Shown here piece by piece: positions 17,807 through 26,041 of a stretch of 64,000 nt of DNA (the stretch's first letter is position 1; every line of letters starts with the position of its first letter). Source of the DNA: UBA5862 sp002408105 (lineage in GTDB: Bacteria; Pseudomonadota; Gammaproteobacteria; Pseudomonadales; UBA5862); contig JAXHVB010000006.1 in the NCBI GenBank assembly GCA_034189125.1, positions 4,296-68,295 of the forward strand. Direction: 5' to 3'. A program made the translations under genes and the position numbers. The notes beneath the pieces are model-generated. The model was not told where the DNA came from and did no database searches. It saw only the letters and a program-made list of their open reading frames with translations.

Positions 17807-17859
17807 GGCAACGGGTCCTGTTCAGGCCGTGTGCCCGGTGGGGAGTCGGTGTCGGCGGC

Positions 17860-19323
17860 TCACCCCACTGCCACGCGGCCGGTCGGATTGGGTTCTGAGT
17901 GGCCCGCCGGCGCCTGCTGCTGGATCAGCGCACTGTGCAAGGCACGTATCGCTTCTTCATATTGGCTTTCGTCGAGGATCAGCTGCACGTCCACCCAACG
18001 GGTCGAGGTGTGAACAGCGAGCACTTCCACGTTGCGGTCGGCCAGTGCTTGCAGTGTACGGGCCAGCAGGCCCGGTTGGGAGAGGTCGCTGCCGATTGCG
18101 GCCACCAGTGCCACCTTGCGCACCCGAATGCGCGCGCCCGGATAGTGGCTCTCAAGCGTGTGGGTGATGCGCTTGACCGCCTTCAGGTTACCGGAAACCA
18201 AACGGGTGAGGGTGTTGGCGTTGTTGTGCTGGCTGATGACCTTGACACCGAAACGGCGCACGGTCTCGATCACCTTTGCGTCATAGACTTCGATCTGACC
18301 GACCATGTCCTGGTCGAACAACGAAATCAGATACACGTTCTTGCGCCCGGCGACGATTTCAACTTGTGGGCTTTCGCTGCAGTATTCGCTGTCGATCAGG
18401 GTGCCGCTGTGGTGCGGCTCGAAGGTGTTCCTCACCCGCAGGGGGATGCCGCGTTGGCGCAGCTTGATGGCTGCGCCAGGGTGAATGGCCTCCATGCCGA
18501 GGTTCGACAGCTGATCTGCGACATCGTAGTTGGTGCGACCGATGGGACAGACCTCGTCTTCTCCGACGATGCGCGGGTCGGCGCTGCTGAGGTGGTATTC
18601 CTTGTGGATGATGGCTTCGCTGGCGCCACTGACCACTGCAATCTGACTGAAGGTGATTTCGCTGTACCCCCGATCGAACTGCGAGATCAGTCCTTCTTTG
18701 CACTGGGCGTATCCCGTCACGATGGGCAGTTCCCGGCTGAGGTCGATGCCCGACAGGCTGCTTGCGATGCGCTCCTGCAAGGGAAGCACCTCGGGGTCAC
18801 GCCAACCGGTCAGGTCCACAAAGCGGGAGTTCACCCCCTGGCGGCGCAGGGCCAGTGCCGTGTTGTGGGCGCTGTGGGCCTCCCCGACTGCGCTGAGCAT
18901 CTCGCGCACGGTGGCGAGGTGCTCCTCCAACTGAAAGTGCCCGAACGAGCAGAGCCGATGCAGGTCTAGCAGGCAACTGCGCACCCCTTCCAGCCGCTCC
19001 TTTACGAAGGCGTCCGCAACCTGCAGGTCCATTTCGTCCTGGAACATCTCGGCGTTGATGGTCGACATCCGCTCACCCACCCGGGTGATAAGGTTGCTCC
19101 ACTCCCAGTCGGTGTCTGCGCTGCAGAACAGGCTGTATACACCGGGTTCCCCTGTGCGCTTGTTTTCTAACAGCATGTCGGTGATCCCGCCGAATGCGGA
19201 GACCACGAAAATCCGGTTGTACAGGGCGCCTTCGGTGCGCCCGCCAATGAGCACATTGTTCATGACTTCGTCGAAGCGGCTCATCGAAGTGCCGCCAATC
19301 TTTTCGACCGTGTGCCGGTTCAT
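17860..19323 (-). CDS. ask: ectoine-type aspartate kinase (Ask_Ect)
   Basis: Phosphorylates aspartate, feeding aspartate semialdehyde to ectoine synthesis. The 487-aa protein begins VEKIGGTSMSRF (the kinase KxGGTS phosphate loop) and shows the ectoine-cluster isoform's features: FVVSAFGGITDMLLENKRTG, GYAQCKEGLISQFDRGYSE and KEYHLSSADPRIVG. Two C-terminal ACT domains start near residue 330 (VYLISLFDQDMVG and ALVAAIGSDLSQPG). This isoform is usually less feedback-inhibited. I chose ATG 19323, which has AGGAG 6 bases upstream and matches homologues; ATG 19368, overlapping the ectC stop as TGATG, is the alternative. Confidence 0.93.
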   Translation of the reverse strand: MNRHTVEKIGGTSMSRFDEVMNNVLIGGRTEGALYNRIFVVSAFGGITDMLLENKRTGEPGVYSLFCSADTDWEWSNLITRVGERMSTINAEMFQDEMDLQVADAFVKERLEGVRSCLLDLHRLCSFGHFQLEEHLATVREMLSAVGEAHSAHNTALALRRQGVNSRFVDLTGWRDPEVLPLQERIASSLSGIDLSRELPIVTGYAQCKEGLISQFDRGYSEITFSQIAVVSGASEAIIHKEYHLSSADPRIVGEDEVCPIGRTNYDVADQLSNLGMEAIHPGAAIKLRQRGIPLRVRNTFEPHHSGTLIDSEYCSESPQVEIVAGRKNVYLISLFDQDMVGQIEVYDAKVIETVRRFGVKVISQHNNANTLTRLVSGNLKAVKRITHTLESHYPGARIRVRKVALVAAIGSDLSQPGLLARTLQALADRNVEVLAVHTSTRWVDVQLILDESQYEEAIRALHSALIQQQAPAGHSEPNPTGRVAVG

Positions 19324-19367
19324 GGGGGCTCCTGCGGAAGGGTCGAGGGGGGGTGCGGTGTCATCCA

Positions 19368-19766
19368 TCAGTCGGAGACCACCTCAGCGTCTAGCGCATA
19401 GGCACCGTCCGCGCCGTGAACTTCGTTTCCTTTGAGTGGCGGGTTGAACACGCACGCCAAGGTCAATTCGCTCTGGGCGTAGACGATGTGCAGGTCGTGC
19501 TGGTCAAGGATGTACACCGTGCCAGGGGCAATTGGATAGACCTTGTCATCGGCCAGGGTTTTGACTTCGCCTTCTCCAGCAATGCAGTACACCGACTCGA
19601 GGTGGTTCTTATAGTGCATGCGTGTTTCGGTACCGGCATAGATGGTGGTGATGTGGAACGAAAACCCCATTTTGTCGGCTTCCAGAAGCAGCCGGGTGCT
19701 TTCCCAGGTTTCGCTTTGAATGCGGCGGGGCCCCTGACGGGCCTGGTCGAGCGTGCGTACGATCAT
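19368..19766 (-). CDS. ectC: ectoine synthase
   Basis: Cyclises N-gamma-acetyldiaminobutyrate to ectoine by water elimination; cupin-fold, metal-dependent, cytoplasmic. The 132-aa product has the normal length. The metal ligands described for EctC are present at Glu57, Tyr85 and His93 within NHLESVYC, GTVYILDQ and HDLHIV, and the N-terminal SETWESTRLLLEADKMGFSF block is diagnostic. It ends with FNPPLKGNEVH. ATG 19766 has GGAG about 10 bases upstream. It lies 89 bases after ectB with a hairpin in the gap, and its stop abuts the ask frame. Confidence 0.97.
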   Translation of the reverse strand: MIVRTLDQARQGPRRIQSETWESTRLLLEADKMGFSFHITTIYAGTETRMHYKNHLESVYCIAGEGEVKTLADDKVYPIAPGTVYILDQHDLHIVYAQSELTLACVFNPPLKGNEVHGADGAYALDAEVVSD

Positions 19767-19802
19767 CTGCGGGAGACTCCATGGGTATGGCGATGGGAAG
19801 TC

Positions 19803-19825
19803 GCGCCCGCCGGCGCGTCGGGCGC
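19803..19825 (-). repeat. hairpin in the ectB-ectC gap
   Basis: A perfect 7-bp inverted repeat, GCGCCCG/CGGGCGC, with a 9-base loop lies in the 89-base gap. There is no T-tract, so it is not a standard terminator. It might adjust transcript stability or relative expression of ectB and the genes after it. Confidence 0.4.
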
Positions 19826-19855
19826 TGGCGGGTGCATTGAACCGGTGGCTGGCGG

Positions 19856-21127
19856 TCAGCGAACTGCGGTGAGACTGCGCGGCAGCGCCTTGGAGAAACT
19901 GTTGTCGAGAACGTCAAGGCCCGCGTTCAGCTCTGCCTCGCTGATGGTCAGCGGGCAAAAGCACTTCACCACTTCGTCCTCTGGGCCTGCGGTTTCGATC
20001 ACCAGGCCCTGTTCGAATGCGGCCGTTGTTACAGCGTCGGCGACTGCGCCGCTGCCACAGTCGATTCCCTGCATCATGCCCCGACCCTTTACGCGCATCC
20101 CAGCGCCGGGGTGGCGTGCGAGTATGCGCCGTAGCCGGTCCGCCAGGTGCTCGGATTTGGAGCGCACAGCGGTTGCAAACTGGTCGTCGCTCCAGAACTG
20201 TTCGATCGCACGGGTCGCGGTGACGAACGCGTGGTTGTTGCCCCGAAAGGTCCCGTTGTGCTCGCCTGGCGCCCATTGGTCGAGCTCAGGTTTCAGCAGG
20301 GTGACGGCCAAGGGCAGGCCAAAGCCGCTCAGTGATTTTGACAGCGTCACGATGTCAGGCGTGATGCCGGCCGGCTCAAAGCTGAAGAAGGTCCCTGTAC
20401 GCCCACATCCAGCCTGGATGTCGTCGACAATCAGGAGGATTTCGCGCTCGCGACACAGGTGAGCAAGGTGCTGCAGCCACTCGATTCGAGCGACATTCAG
20501 GCCGCCTTCTCCCTGTACGGTCTCGACGATCACGGCGGCTGGCGTGTCAATGCCGCTGCTGTTGTCGTCCAGTGTTTTCTCCAGATAGGACAGGCTGTCC
20601 ACGTGTTCGCCCAGGTAGCCATCGAAAGGCATGCGCTCAACGCCGCCCAGGTCGACTCCTGCGCCGCCACGGTGGTGTTGGTTTCCGGTCGCAGCCAGCG
20701 CCCCCAGGGTGACCCCATGGAAGCCGTTGGTGAACGCGACCACTGAAGAGCGGCCGGTGACTTTGCGGGCGATTTTCAATGCGGCCTCAACCGCGTTGGC
20801 GCCCGTGGGCCCGGTGAACTGGACACGGTACTGCAAGCCGCGTGGTGCAAAAATGTGGTCTGCCAGGGCCCGCAGGAACTGCTCCTTTGCGCTGGTATGC
20901 AGGTCCAGCCCGTGGGTCACGCCGTCGGCCTGAATGTACTCGATCAGCGCCGATTTGAGGGCAGGGTGGTTGTGGCCATAGTTCAAGGAGCCTGCGCCGG
21001 AGAGGAAGTCCAAATAGGCGTTGCCGGCTGCATCGTACAGGTGGCTGCCCTGGGCGCGTTCGAACACGACCGGAAACGACCGGGCGTAGCTCTGTACACT
21101 TGATTCAAAGCGTTGAAAGGTTTCCAT
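19856..21127 (-). CDS. ectB: diaminobutyrate--2-oxoglutarate aminotransferase
   Basis: First dedicated ectoine enzyme: converts aspartate semialdehyde plus glutamate into 2,4-diaminobutyrate. The 423-aa class III PLP protein starts METFQRFESSVQSYARSFP, diagnostic for EctB. Motifs: FTGPTGANAVEAALKIARK, TNGFHGVTLGALA, IVDDIQAGCGRTG (residues 233-245) and LSKSLSGFG with Schiff-base Lys264. ATG 21127 is preceded by AGGAG at 9 bases; the longer open frame to 21340 crosses the promoter and is rejected. It heads the minus-strand ect locus and is divergent from ectR. Confidence 0.97.
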   Translation of the reverse strand: METFQRFESSVQSYARSFPVVFERAQGSHLYDAAGNAYLDFLSGAGSLNYGHNHPALKSALIEYIQADGVTHGLDLHTSAKEQFLRALADHIFAPRGLQYRVQFTGPTGANAVEAALKIARKVTGRSSVVAFTNGFHGVTLGALAATGNQHHRGGAGVDLGGVERMPFDGYLGEHVDSLSYLEKTLDDNSSGIDTPAAVIVETVQGEGGLNVARIEWLQHLAHLCREREILLIVDDIQAGCGRTGTFFSFEPAGITPDIVTLSKSLSGFGLPLAVTLLKPELDQWAPGEHNGTFRGNNHAFVTATRAIEQFWSDDQFATAVRSKSEHLADRLRRILARHPGAGMRVKGRGMMQGIDCGSGAVADAVTTAAFEQGLVIETAGPEDEVVKCFCPLTISEAELNAGLDVLDNSFSKALPRSLTAVR

Positions 21128-21327
21128 GGTGGATAACTCCTGGGTCAGGGTTCGGCTGACAGAAGGTGCGGTTTGTTGTGCCGCGGGGTGCTCGCCGGGG
21201 CGGCGGCTGGAGTTGCCGGGGGTGGCGACCGGAGCTTGGACTGGCGGCAAGCGACAGGGGTTGAGGTTCCTCGTGCGGTACCTGTTTGGAGGGCCGATCG
21301 AGGGGGTGGCTGAATCATGGTGCGCAA

Positions 21328-21356
21328 AGATTAGTGGCAAATTACTTAGATGTCAA
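21328..21356 (-). promoter_or_regulatory. sigma70 promoter candidate for the ect locus
   Basis: On the minus strand TTGACA (21351-21356), a perfect -35, is followed after exactly 17 bases by TAATCT (21328-21333), a partial -10. Transcription would begin near 21320, giving a ~190-base pyrimidine-rich leader before ectB. Confidence 0.55.
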
Positions 21357-21430
21357 AGAAAATGGTGCCCAGCCAACTGGAGGAACGCGTGTTTGCTGTG
21401 AGATGAGATCGATTTGGACAGCGACATATC

Positions 21431-21446
21431 CATTTGTGTGCAAATG
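21431..21446. promoter_or_regulatory. palindrome, candidate EctR operator
   Basis: CATTTG-TGTG-CAAATG is a perfect 6-bp-arm palindrome. It lies about 75 bases upstream of the ectB -35 and 60 bases upstream of the ectR -35. EctR is a MarR-type repressor that binds inverted repeats, so this is a reasonable operator, though its placement upstream of both promoters is not the usual footprint over a -10. Confidence 0.4.
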
Positions 21447-21505
21447 AATCGGAAGGCCCGCCTGTCTCGGGTGTGCTGTTTGCGCTCGCGGTGTACCGAA
21501 TCCCC

Positions 21506-21533
21506 TTGGTGTCCGGCGACAAGGGGGTAAAAT
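21506..21533 (+). promoter_or_regulatory. candidate ectR promoter
   Basis: TTGGTG (21506-21511) and TAAAAT (21528-21533) are spaced by 16 bases; the -10 matches five of six. Transcription would start near 21540, about 85 bases before ATG 21627. Confidence 0.4.
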
Positions 21534-21626
21534 GAAGCGGCGCGGAGGCGAGGGCGCGCCACGGCGTGGTGGCACAGGGCTTGCTGATCTTCCGGACCGG
21601 AAGGGCCGGCATGCACTGAGGGGGCA

Positions 21627-22127
21627 ATGACTGTGGCGGTAGAGCGGCATGAAGAAGTGCTGATTGCGCTGCGGCGCATCATGCGCGCAACCGACATGCA
21701 CTCGAAGTGGCTGATGAAGCGAGTCGGGCTCACGGTTCCGCAGCTCATGATCCTGCGGGCGATTGAGAGCCTTGGCGCTGTTGGCATCGGAAGCGTGGCG
21801 GTTGAAGTGAGTCTGTCCCAGGCCACCGTGACCACGATCCTGAACCGCCTGGAACGGCGTGGGTTGGTGCGGCGGGAACGCTCGCCAACCGACAAACGCA
21901 TCGTCAATGCCTTTGTCACGGATGCCGGTCGGGTGCTCTTGCAGCAGGCGCCGACGCCCATTCAGGACGAGTTCGTCGACCAGTTTCGGCAGTTGCCCGA
22001 CTATGAGCAGACCCTGATGGTTTCGGCGATCCAACGGGTCGCCCATATGATGGACGCCCACGACATCGACGCTGCTCCCATGCTCGACATCGCGCCGGTG
22101 AACGCCAAGGCGGACGCCCCCACCTGA
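21627..22127 (+). CDS. ectR: MarR-family regulator of ectoine genes, EctR
   Basis: A 166-aa MarR-type winged-helix regulator. The opening EEVLIALRRIMRATDMHSKW and the segment MKRVGLTVPQLMILRAIESL belong to the EctR branch. The recognition helix region reads VSLSQATVTTILNRLERRGL, followed by the wing RRERSPTDKRIVNAFV. In methylotrophs EctR represses its ect operon; divergence from ectB here supports the same role. The next gene, gltX, is 52 bases downstream on the same strand and may be cotranscribed. Confidence 0.9.
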   Translation: MTVAVERHEEVLIALRRIMRATDMHSKWLMKRVGLTVPQLMILRAIESLGAVGIGSVAVEVSLSQATVTTILNRLERRGLVRRERSPTDKRIVNAFVTDAGRVLLQQAPTPIQDEFVDQFRQLPDYEQTLMVSAIQRVAHMMDAHDIDAAPMLDIAPVNAKADAPT

Positions 22128-22179
22128 CCCTGTGTCAGCACCACATTCCAACTGATTGTTCTGGAGCAAAATACTCACC

Positions 22180-23676
22180 ATGACTGTGCGTACTCGCATC
22201 GCGCCTTCACCCACAGGTGACCCCCATGTGGGCACCGCGTACATCGCCTTGTTCAACTACTGCTTTGCTCGCCAGCATGGGGGTCAGTTTTTGTTGCGCA
22301 TTGAAGACACCGATCGCGAGCGCAGTTCAAGCAGTTCGGAATCTCGCATCCTGGACAGCTTGCGGTGGCTCAAGCTGGATTGGGATGAAGGTCCGGACTG
22401 CGGCGGCGCGTACGGCCCCTACCGACAGAGCGAGCGGCGGGACCTGTACACCCAGCACCTGAGTCTGCTGCTCGATCAAGGCCATGCTTTTCACTGTTTC
22501 TGTGACGAGGAGCGACTGGCTAAACTGCGGGCACAGCAACAAGCCGATAAGCTGCAACCCGGATACGACGGGCACTGCCTGCAGCTGAGTCAGGCGCAGG
22601 TCCAGGAACGCCTTGCGCGACAGGATCCCCACGTGGTGCGCTTGGTGGTGCCACGGGAAGGGACCTGTTGTTTCGATGACCTGTTGCGGGGCACGGTTGA
22701 AATCGACTGGCATCAGATCGACATGCAGATCCTGCAGAAAAGCGATGGCTGGCCCACCTATCACCTCGCGAGCGTGGTCGATGACCACCTGATGGGAATC
22801 ACCCACGTGCTCCGCGGAGAGGAGTGGATCAATTCGGTGCCCAAGCACCTGCTGCTGTACCAGTATTTTGGATGGCAGCCGCCGACTTTTTGTCACCTGC
22901 CGCTGCTGCGCAACCCGGACAAAAGTAAGCTCAGCAAGCGCAAGAATCCAACCAGCATCGACTACTACCGGCGCATGGGGTTTCTTCCCGAGGGACTGTG
23001 TAACTACTTGGGAATGATGGGCTGGACCATGCCGGACGAGCGTGAGAAGTTCACCCTCGCTGAGATGGTGGCAGCCTTTGATGTGAACCGGATCTCTCTG
23101 GGGGGGCCGGTATTCGATGTGGAAAAACTGTCCTGGCTCAATGGGCGGTACCTGCGGGAAGACCACGACACCGAGGCGTTCATCAACCTTTACCGTGCTT
23201 GGGTGGGGGATTCGGTGTCGGCGCACGCCATCGCCAAGGAGATCCAGCCGCGCGTCGAGTTGCTGAGTCAGGTGGTGGAGATGGCGGGACATTTCGTCGC
23301 CGGATACCCGGACGTTGATGCCCTCGCCTTTGACCACGAACGGCTCACGCCAGAGGTCTGCAAGCGGGTGCTGCAGTTTGGTCTGTGGACCCTAGAGCCG
23401 CTGGCCGAGTGGAACAAGGCGGTGCTGACCGAGCGCCTGCAGTGGCTCGCCGGCGCCATGGAAATCAAGTTTCGCGACCTCTTGTTTCCGCTCTTCATCG
23501 CGGTGATGGGAAGCGCAGCTTCGTCTTCCGTGTTGACCGGGATGGAGATCCTGGGGCCGGACCTGAGTCGCGCCCGACTGCGCCGCGGGGTTGCATTGCT
23601 TGGCGGGTTGTCCAAAAAGGATGCCAAGCGCTGGACCAAGGACTATCAGGACTTGGGGCGCCCGGCCTGGAGTTGA
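22180..23676 (+). CDS. gltX: glutamyl-tRNA synthetase
   Basis: Attaches glutamate to tRNA-Glu; class I synthetase, cytoplasmic. From ATG 22180 the product is 498 aa. It has RTRIAPSPTGDPHVGTAYIA (HIGH-type motif HVGT at 16-19), RIEDTDRER, WPTYHLASVVDDHLMGITHV and the KMSKS counterpart KLSKRKN. The C-terminal anticodon-binding helical domain is present to WTKDYQDLGRPAWS. An ATG-like extension to 22156 adds eight residues lacking similarity. It lies immediately before a tRNA-Ala and tRNA-Glu pair that supplies its own substrate tRNA. Confidence 0.97.
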   Translation: MTVRTRIAPSPTGDPHVGTAYIALFNYCFARQHGGQFLLRIEDTDRERSSSSSESRILDSLRWLKLDWDEGPDCGGAYGPYRQSERRDLYTQHLSLLLDQGHAFHCFCDEERLAKLRAQQQADKLQPGYDGHCLQLSQAQVQERLARQDPHVVRLVVPREGTCCFDDLLRGTVEIDWHQIDMQILQKSDGWPTYHLASVVDDHLMGITHVLRGEEWINSVPKHLLLYQYFGWQPPTFCHLPLLRNPDKSKLSKRKNPTSIDYYRRMGFLPEGLCNYLGMMGWTMPDEREKFTLAEMVAAFDVNRISLGGPVFDVEKLSWLNGRYLREDHDTEAFINLYRAWVGDSVSAHAIAKEIQPRVELLSQVVEMAGHFVAGYPDVDALAFDHERLTPEVCKRVLQFGLWTLEPLAEWNKAVLTERLQWLAGAMEIKFRDLLFPLFIAVMGSAASSSVLTGMEILGPDLSRARLRRGVALLGGLSKKDAKRWTKDYQDLGRPAWS

Positions 23677-23677
23677 T

Positions 23678-23706
23678 TTGACAGGCCTTGGGGCGCTCCA
23701 TAAAAT
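23678..23706 (+). promoter_or_regulatory. strong promoter for the tRNA-Ala/tRNA-Glu pair
   Basis: TTGACA (23678-23683), a perfect -35, then exactly 17 bases, then TAAAAT (23701-23706). It is followed by GCCGGCC, a GC-rich discriminator typical of stringently controlled stable-RNA promoters. The predicted start is within a few bases of the tRNA-Ala gene. The -35 overlaps the end of gltX. Confidence 0.75.
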
Positions 23707-23718
23707 GCCGGCCTTCCC

Positions 23719-23794
<76 letters not shown>

Positions 23795-23817
23795 CACATC
23801 TCGGGTGCGAGGGTTCC

Positions 23818-23892
23818 GTCCCCTTCGTCTAGTGGTTAGGACACCGCCCTTTCACGGCGGTAACAGGGGTTCGAGTCCCCTAGGGGACGCCA
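23818..23892 (+). tRNA. tRNA-Glu (TTC anticodon)
   Basis: Acceptor GTCCCCT pairs with AGGGGAC; discriminator G 23889 and CCA 23890-23892 are encoded. The anticodon stem CCGCC/GGCGG surrounds CTTTCAC, placing TTC at 23851-23853. It lies 23 bases after tRNA-Ala and is probably processed from the same transcript. Confidence 0.98.
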
Positions 23893-24064
23893 CCTGATGA
23901 TCCAGCGGTTGGGTAGGCCCCGGGCTTCGTGTCAACGCCCGCTGCCAGTGGGCCGGCTGCACCGTCCGCCCAATCACCTCCACGTTGCTATACTCGATGG
24001 AACTTCCTGAGCGCCGGCCCCTCCGGGTGGCCTGTTTCTCGATCATGCTCATCAAGGCGCTGCG

Positions 24065-24955
24065 ATGGACCTGCCCGCTGCCGATACCACACCGTTAACG
24101 CCCCGACCCTCTAGCCCGCATCGCTTCTTGGCGCGCCTTGATCGTGCGCTCAGCGACAATCGCCTTATTTTGCCGAGTCTCCCCGGGGTGGCGCTCAGCG
24201 TAAAAGCAGCGACGGCGGACCCCGATGTGAAAATGTCGGAGCTGGCAAGGCTGATTGCGGCCGATGCGGCCCTGTCAAGCCGGGTCATCAAAGTCGCCAA
24301 TGGTGCGTGCTATCGGACGGTTGCGGGCGAGGTGGCCACCCTCGACAAGGCAATCCGGCTGCTCGGCATCAACCAGGTTCGCAATCTGGTGCTGGGGCTG
24401 AGCATGGTGCAGATCGTGGCGCAACGCCGCTACGCGGCTGTACAGGACAGCCTGCAAGAGACCTGGTCCCTGAGCACGCGGACTGCCGCCTGCGCCAAGG
24501 TGCTCGCCCAGGCGTCGCCCGGTGTCGCGCCAGATACGGCCATGCTCGCAGGCCTTCTGCACAACGTCGGTGCCTTGCCGATCCTCGCCCTCTATGCCGA
24601 GCAAAGGGAACGCCCGTCGAGGGCTGTGCTCGACGCCACGCTCACTTGCCGGCAGGGTGAGGTCGGGCGCGTGGTACTTCAGAGCTGGCGTTTCCCAGCC
24701 GACCTCTGCGCTGTTCCCGAATCGGTCCTCGACCGCCGGTTTGCGCCCGTCTCCAGTCAGCGCCTGGTGGATTTGGTGTTGGTTGCGCGTCTGCATGCGG
24801 CCCAAGCCCTCGGGATGGAAGCGGCCAAGCGGGGTACCTGGGGTGAACTGGCTGCATTCGACCGGCTGGCAATGACCCCTGAACGCAGCATTGCGCTGCT
24901 CAGCGACGCGGACGTCGAGGTGCGGGAACTGTCGGCGTTGCTGGCGGGTCGGTAA
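24065..24955 (+). CDS. HDOD domain protein
   Basis: A 296-aa protein dominated by an HDOD domain (about residues 30-230): LPSLPGVALSVKAATADPDV, LARLIAADAALSSRVIKVAN, LLGINQVRNLVLGLSMVQI, and MLAGLLHNVGALPIL in place of the HD catalytic pair. HDOD proteins lack the metal-dependent phosphodiesterase activity of HD-GYP relatives and usually act in signalling or stress responses. It is followed convergently, 27 bases away, by a NIT-like membrane protein, which may be coincidental. ATG 24065 is the only sensible start. Confidence 0.88.
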   Translation: MDLPAADTTPLTPRPSSPHRFLARLDRALSDNRLILPSLPGVALSVKAATADPDVKMSELARLIAADAALSSRVIKVANGACYRTVAGEVATLDKAIRLLGINQVRNLVLGLSMVQIVAQRRYAAVQDSLQETWSLSTRTAACAKVLAQASPGVAPDTAMLAGLLHNVGALPILALYAEQRERPSRAVLDATLTCRQGEVGRVVLQSWRFPADLCAVPESVLDRRFAPVSSQRLVDLVLVARLHAAQALGMEAAKRGTWGELAAFDRLAMTPERSIALLSDADVEVRELSALLAGR

Positions 24956-24982
24956 CCGGAGAAGTCGCTCCAGCAGAAAGGC

Positions 24983-25852
24983 TCAGGCGCGCTGGACCTG
25001 CTGGCGCTCGAGTTCCGTCTCGATTTGGTTCATACCGCTGGCTACCGCGTCCAGCAGCGAGTCGATCAGCCGCGTCACCACCGCGAACAGTTGGTCAGTG
25101 GAGACATGGATTGCGGCTGCATCCAACACTTCGCGTTGAATCAGGGCTTCGAGTTCAGCGATGCGCCGCGCATTCCCACTGTGGCGCTCCAGCAGCCCGT
25201 GAAGCTGCTGCTGCTCGTTGGCGATGCAGCGCAGCAGGTAGCGCAGCCGCAGCGCGAGGGGCCGGTCGCAGCGCCCGGTCGGGATTGCGCACAGTGTGAG
25301 GGCACGAACTTGGCCGATGTGCTCGATCATCGCCGGCAGTTGGAGCAGCACCTGCCGGTTATAGGAGCGCTGGTACATGTTGGTTGAGCGCGTCAGTCCA
25401 CAGGTATCGCCAACGGTCGCAATCAGGCCAAGCACGCGTTGGATGATCTGGGTGTGCTGTTGAAAGTTCGCCAACGGATCGGATTCCATGGGCTGATCGC
25501 GCAGGCGGTGCCAATTGGTGACAATGCTGTCCCAGGTGCTTGGATCAACGGCCCAGGATTCAGCCGACACAGCGTCACGGCCGACCGCCATCAAATCGTC
25601 AATTTCGGCAACGAGACTGGGCCGCCGCGCCGCGAAGCTTGCATCACCGGCGATGACCGCGCTGGTGACACCCCGATGTTGTTGCAGGGCGCGCAGACAC
25701 ACAAAGAGTGCGCGAATGAGCCGCAGTCCGCCATGCTGACGATGCAGCGCCCGTTCGCGGCTCCATTGGCGAATCCGCGAGGCGATCACCAAGGCCGCTG
25801 CGAAGCAGCTGAGAACCACCAGCAGCCAGGCGATCGGATCACTCAGTGTCAT
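24983..25852 (-). CDS. membrane protein with NIT-like sensor domain
   Basis: A 289-aa protein from ATG 25852 (MTLSDPIAW). One transmembrane helix (residues about 8-26) precedes an all-helical body. The segment RALQQHRGVTSAVIAGDASF resembles the opening of nitrate/nitrite-sensing (NIT) helical-bundle domains, which often carry a QxxRGxS core. No kinase, GGDEF, methyl-accepting or output domain follows: the chain ends in a helical stretch. The open frame runs to 26401, but the upstream part does not look coding and overlaps the CYTH gene in antisense. Family assignment is tentative; it could be a stand-alone sensor or a partner of an unlinked effector. Confidence 0.7.
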   Translation of the reverse strand: MTLSDPIAWLLVVLSCFAAALVIASRIRQWSRERALHRQHGGLRLIRALFVCLRALQQHRGVTSAVIAGDASFAARRPSLVAEIDDLMAVGRDAVSAESWAVDPSTWDSIVTNWHRLRDQPMESDPLANFQQHTQIIQRVLGLIATVGDTCGLTRSTNMYQRSYNRQVLLQLPAMIEHIGQVRALTLCAIPTGRCDRPLALRLRYLLRCIANEQQQLHGLLERHSGNARRIAELEALIQREVLDAAAIHVSTDQLFAVVTRLIDSLLDAVASGMNQIETELERQQVQRA

Positions 25853-26041
25853 GGAGTTGGTACCCTTTTGACGGTACAAGCCTGAGGGCCGCGCACAACC
25901 CAAACACGTTGGGTTGAATGCCCGGGTACAACAGGTGGCTAGCACAAGCCGTGCCCAGAGACTTGAGGGGGGGCGAGTGTACGCGACCCAGCATCCGGCG
26001 CACAAAGCCAGCATTCCATTGAGGCCATCAAGGTACGTGGC

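Larger units (their letters stand above)
21128..21626. promoter_or_regulatory. ectB/ectR control region
   Basis: A 499-base divergent intergenic region. It holds an outward promoter for each side (see 21328-21356 and 21506-21533), a palindrome at 21431-21446 about midway, and a leader of nearly 190 bases before ectB. The central 21320-21450 segment is AT-richer than its surroundings. Confidence 0.6.

Noticed and set aside
21128..21340. 71-codon extension of ectB
   Set aside because: It crosses the promoter region and has no resemblance to EctB; METFQRFESS is the family start with AGGAG before it.
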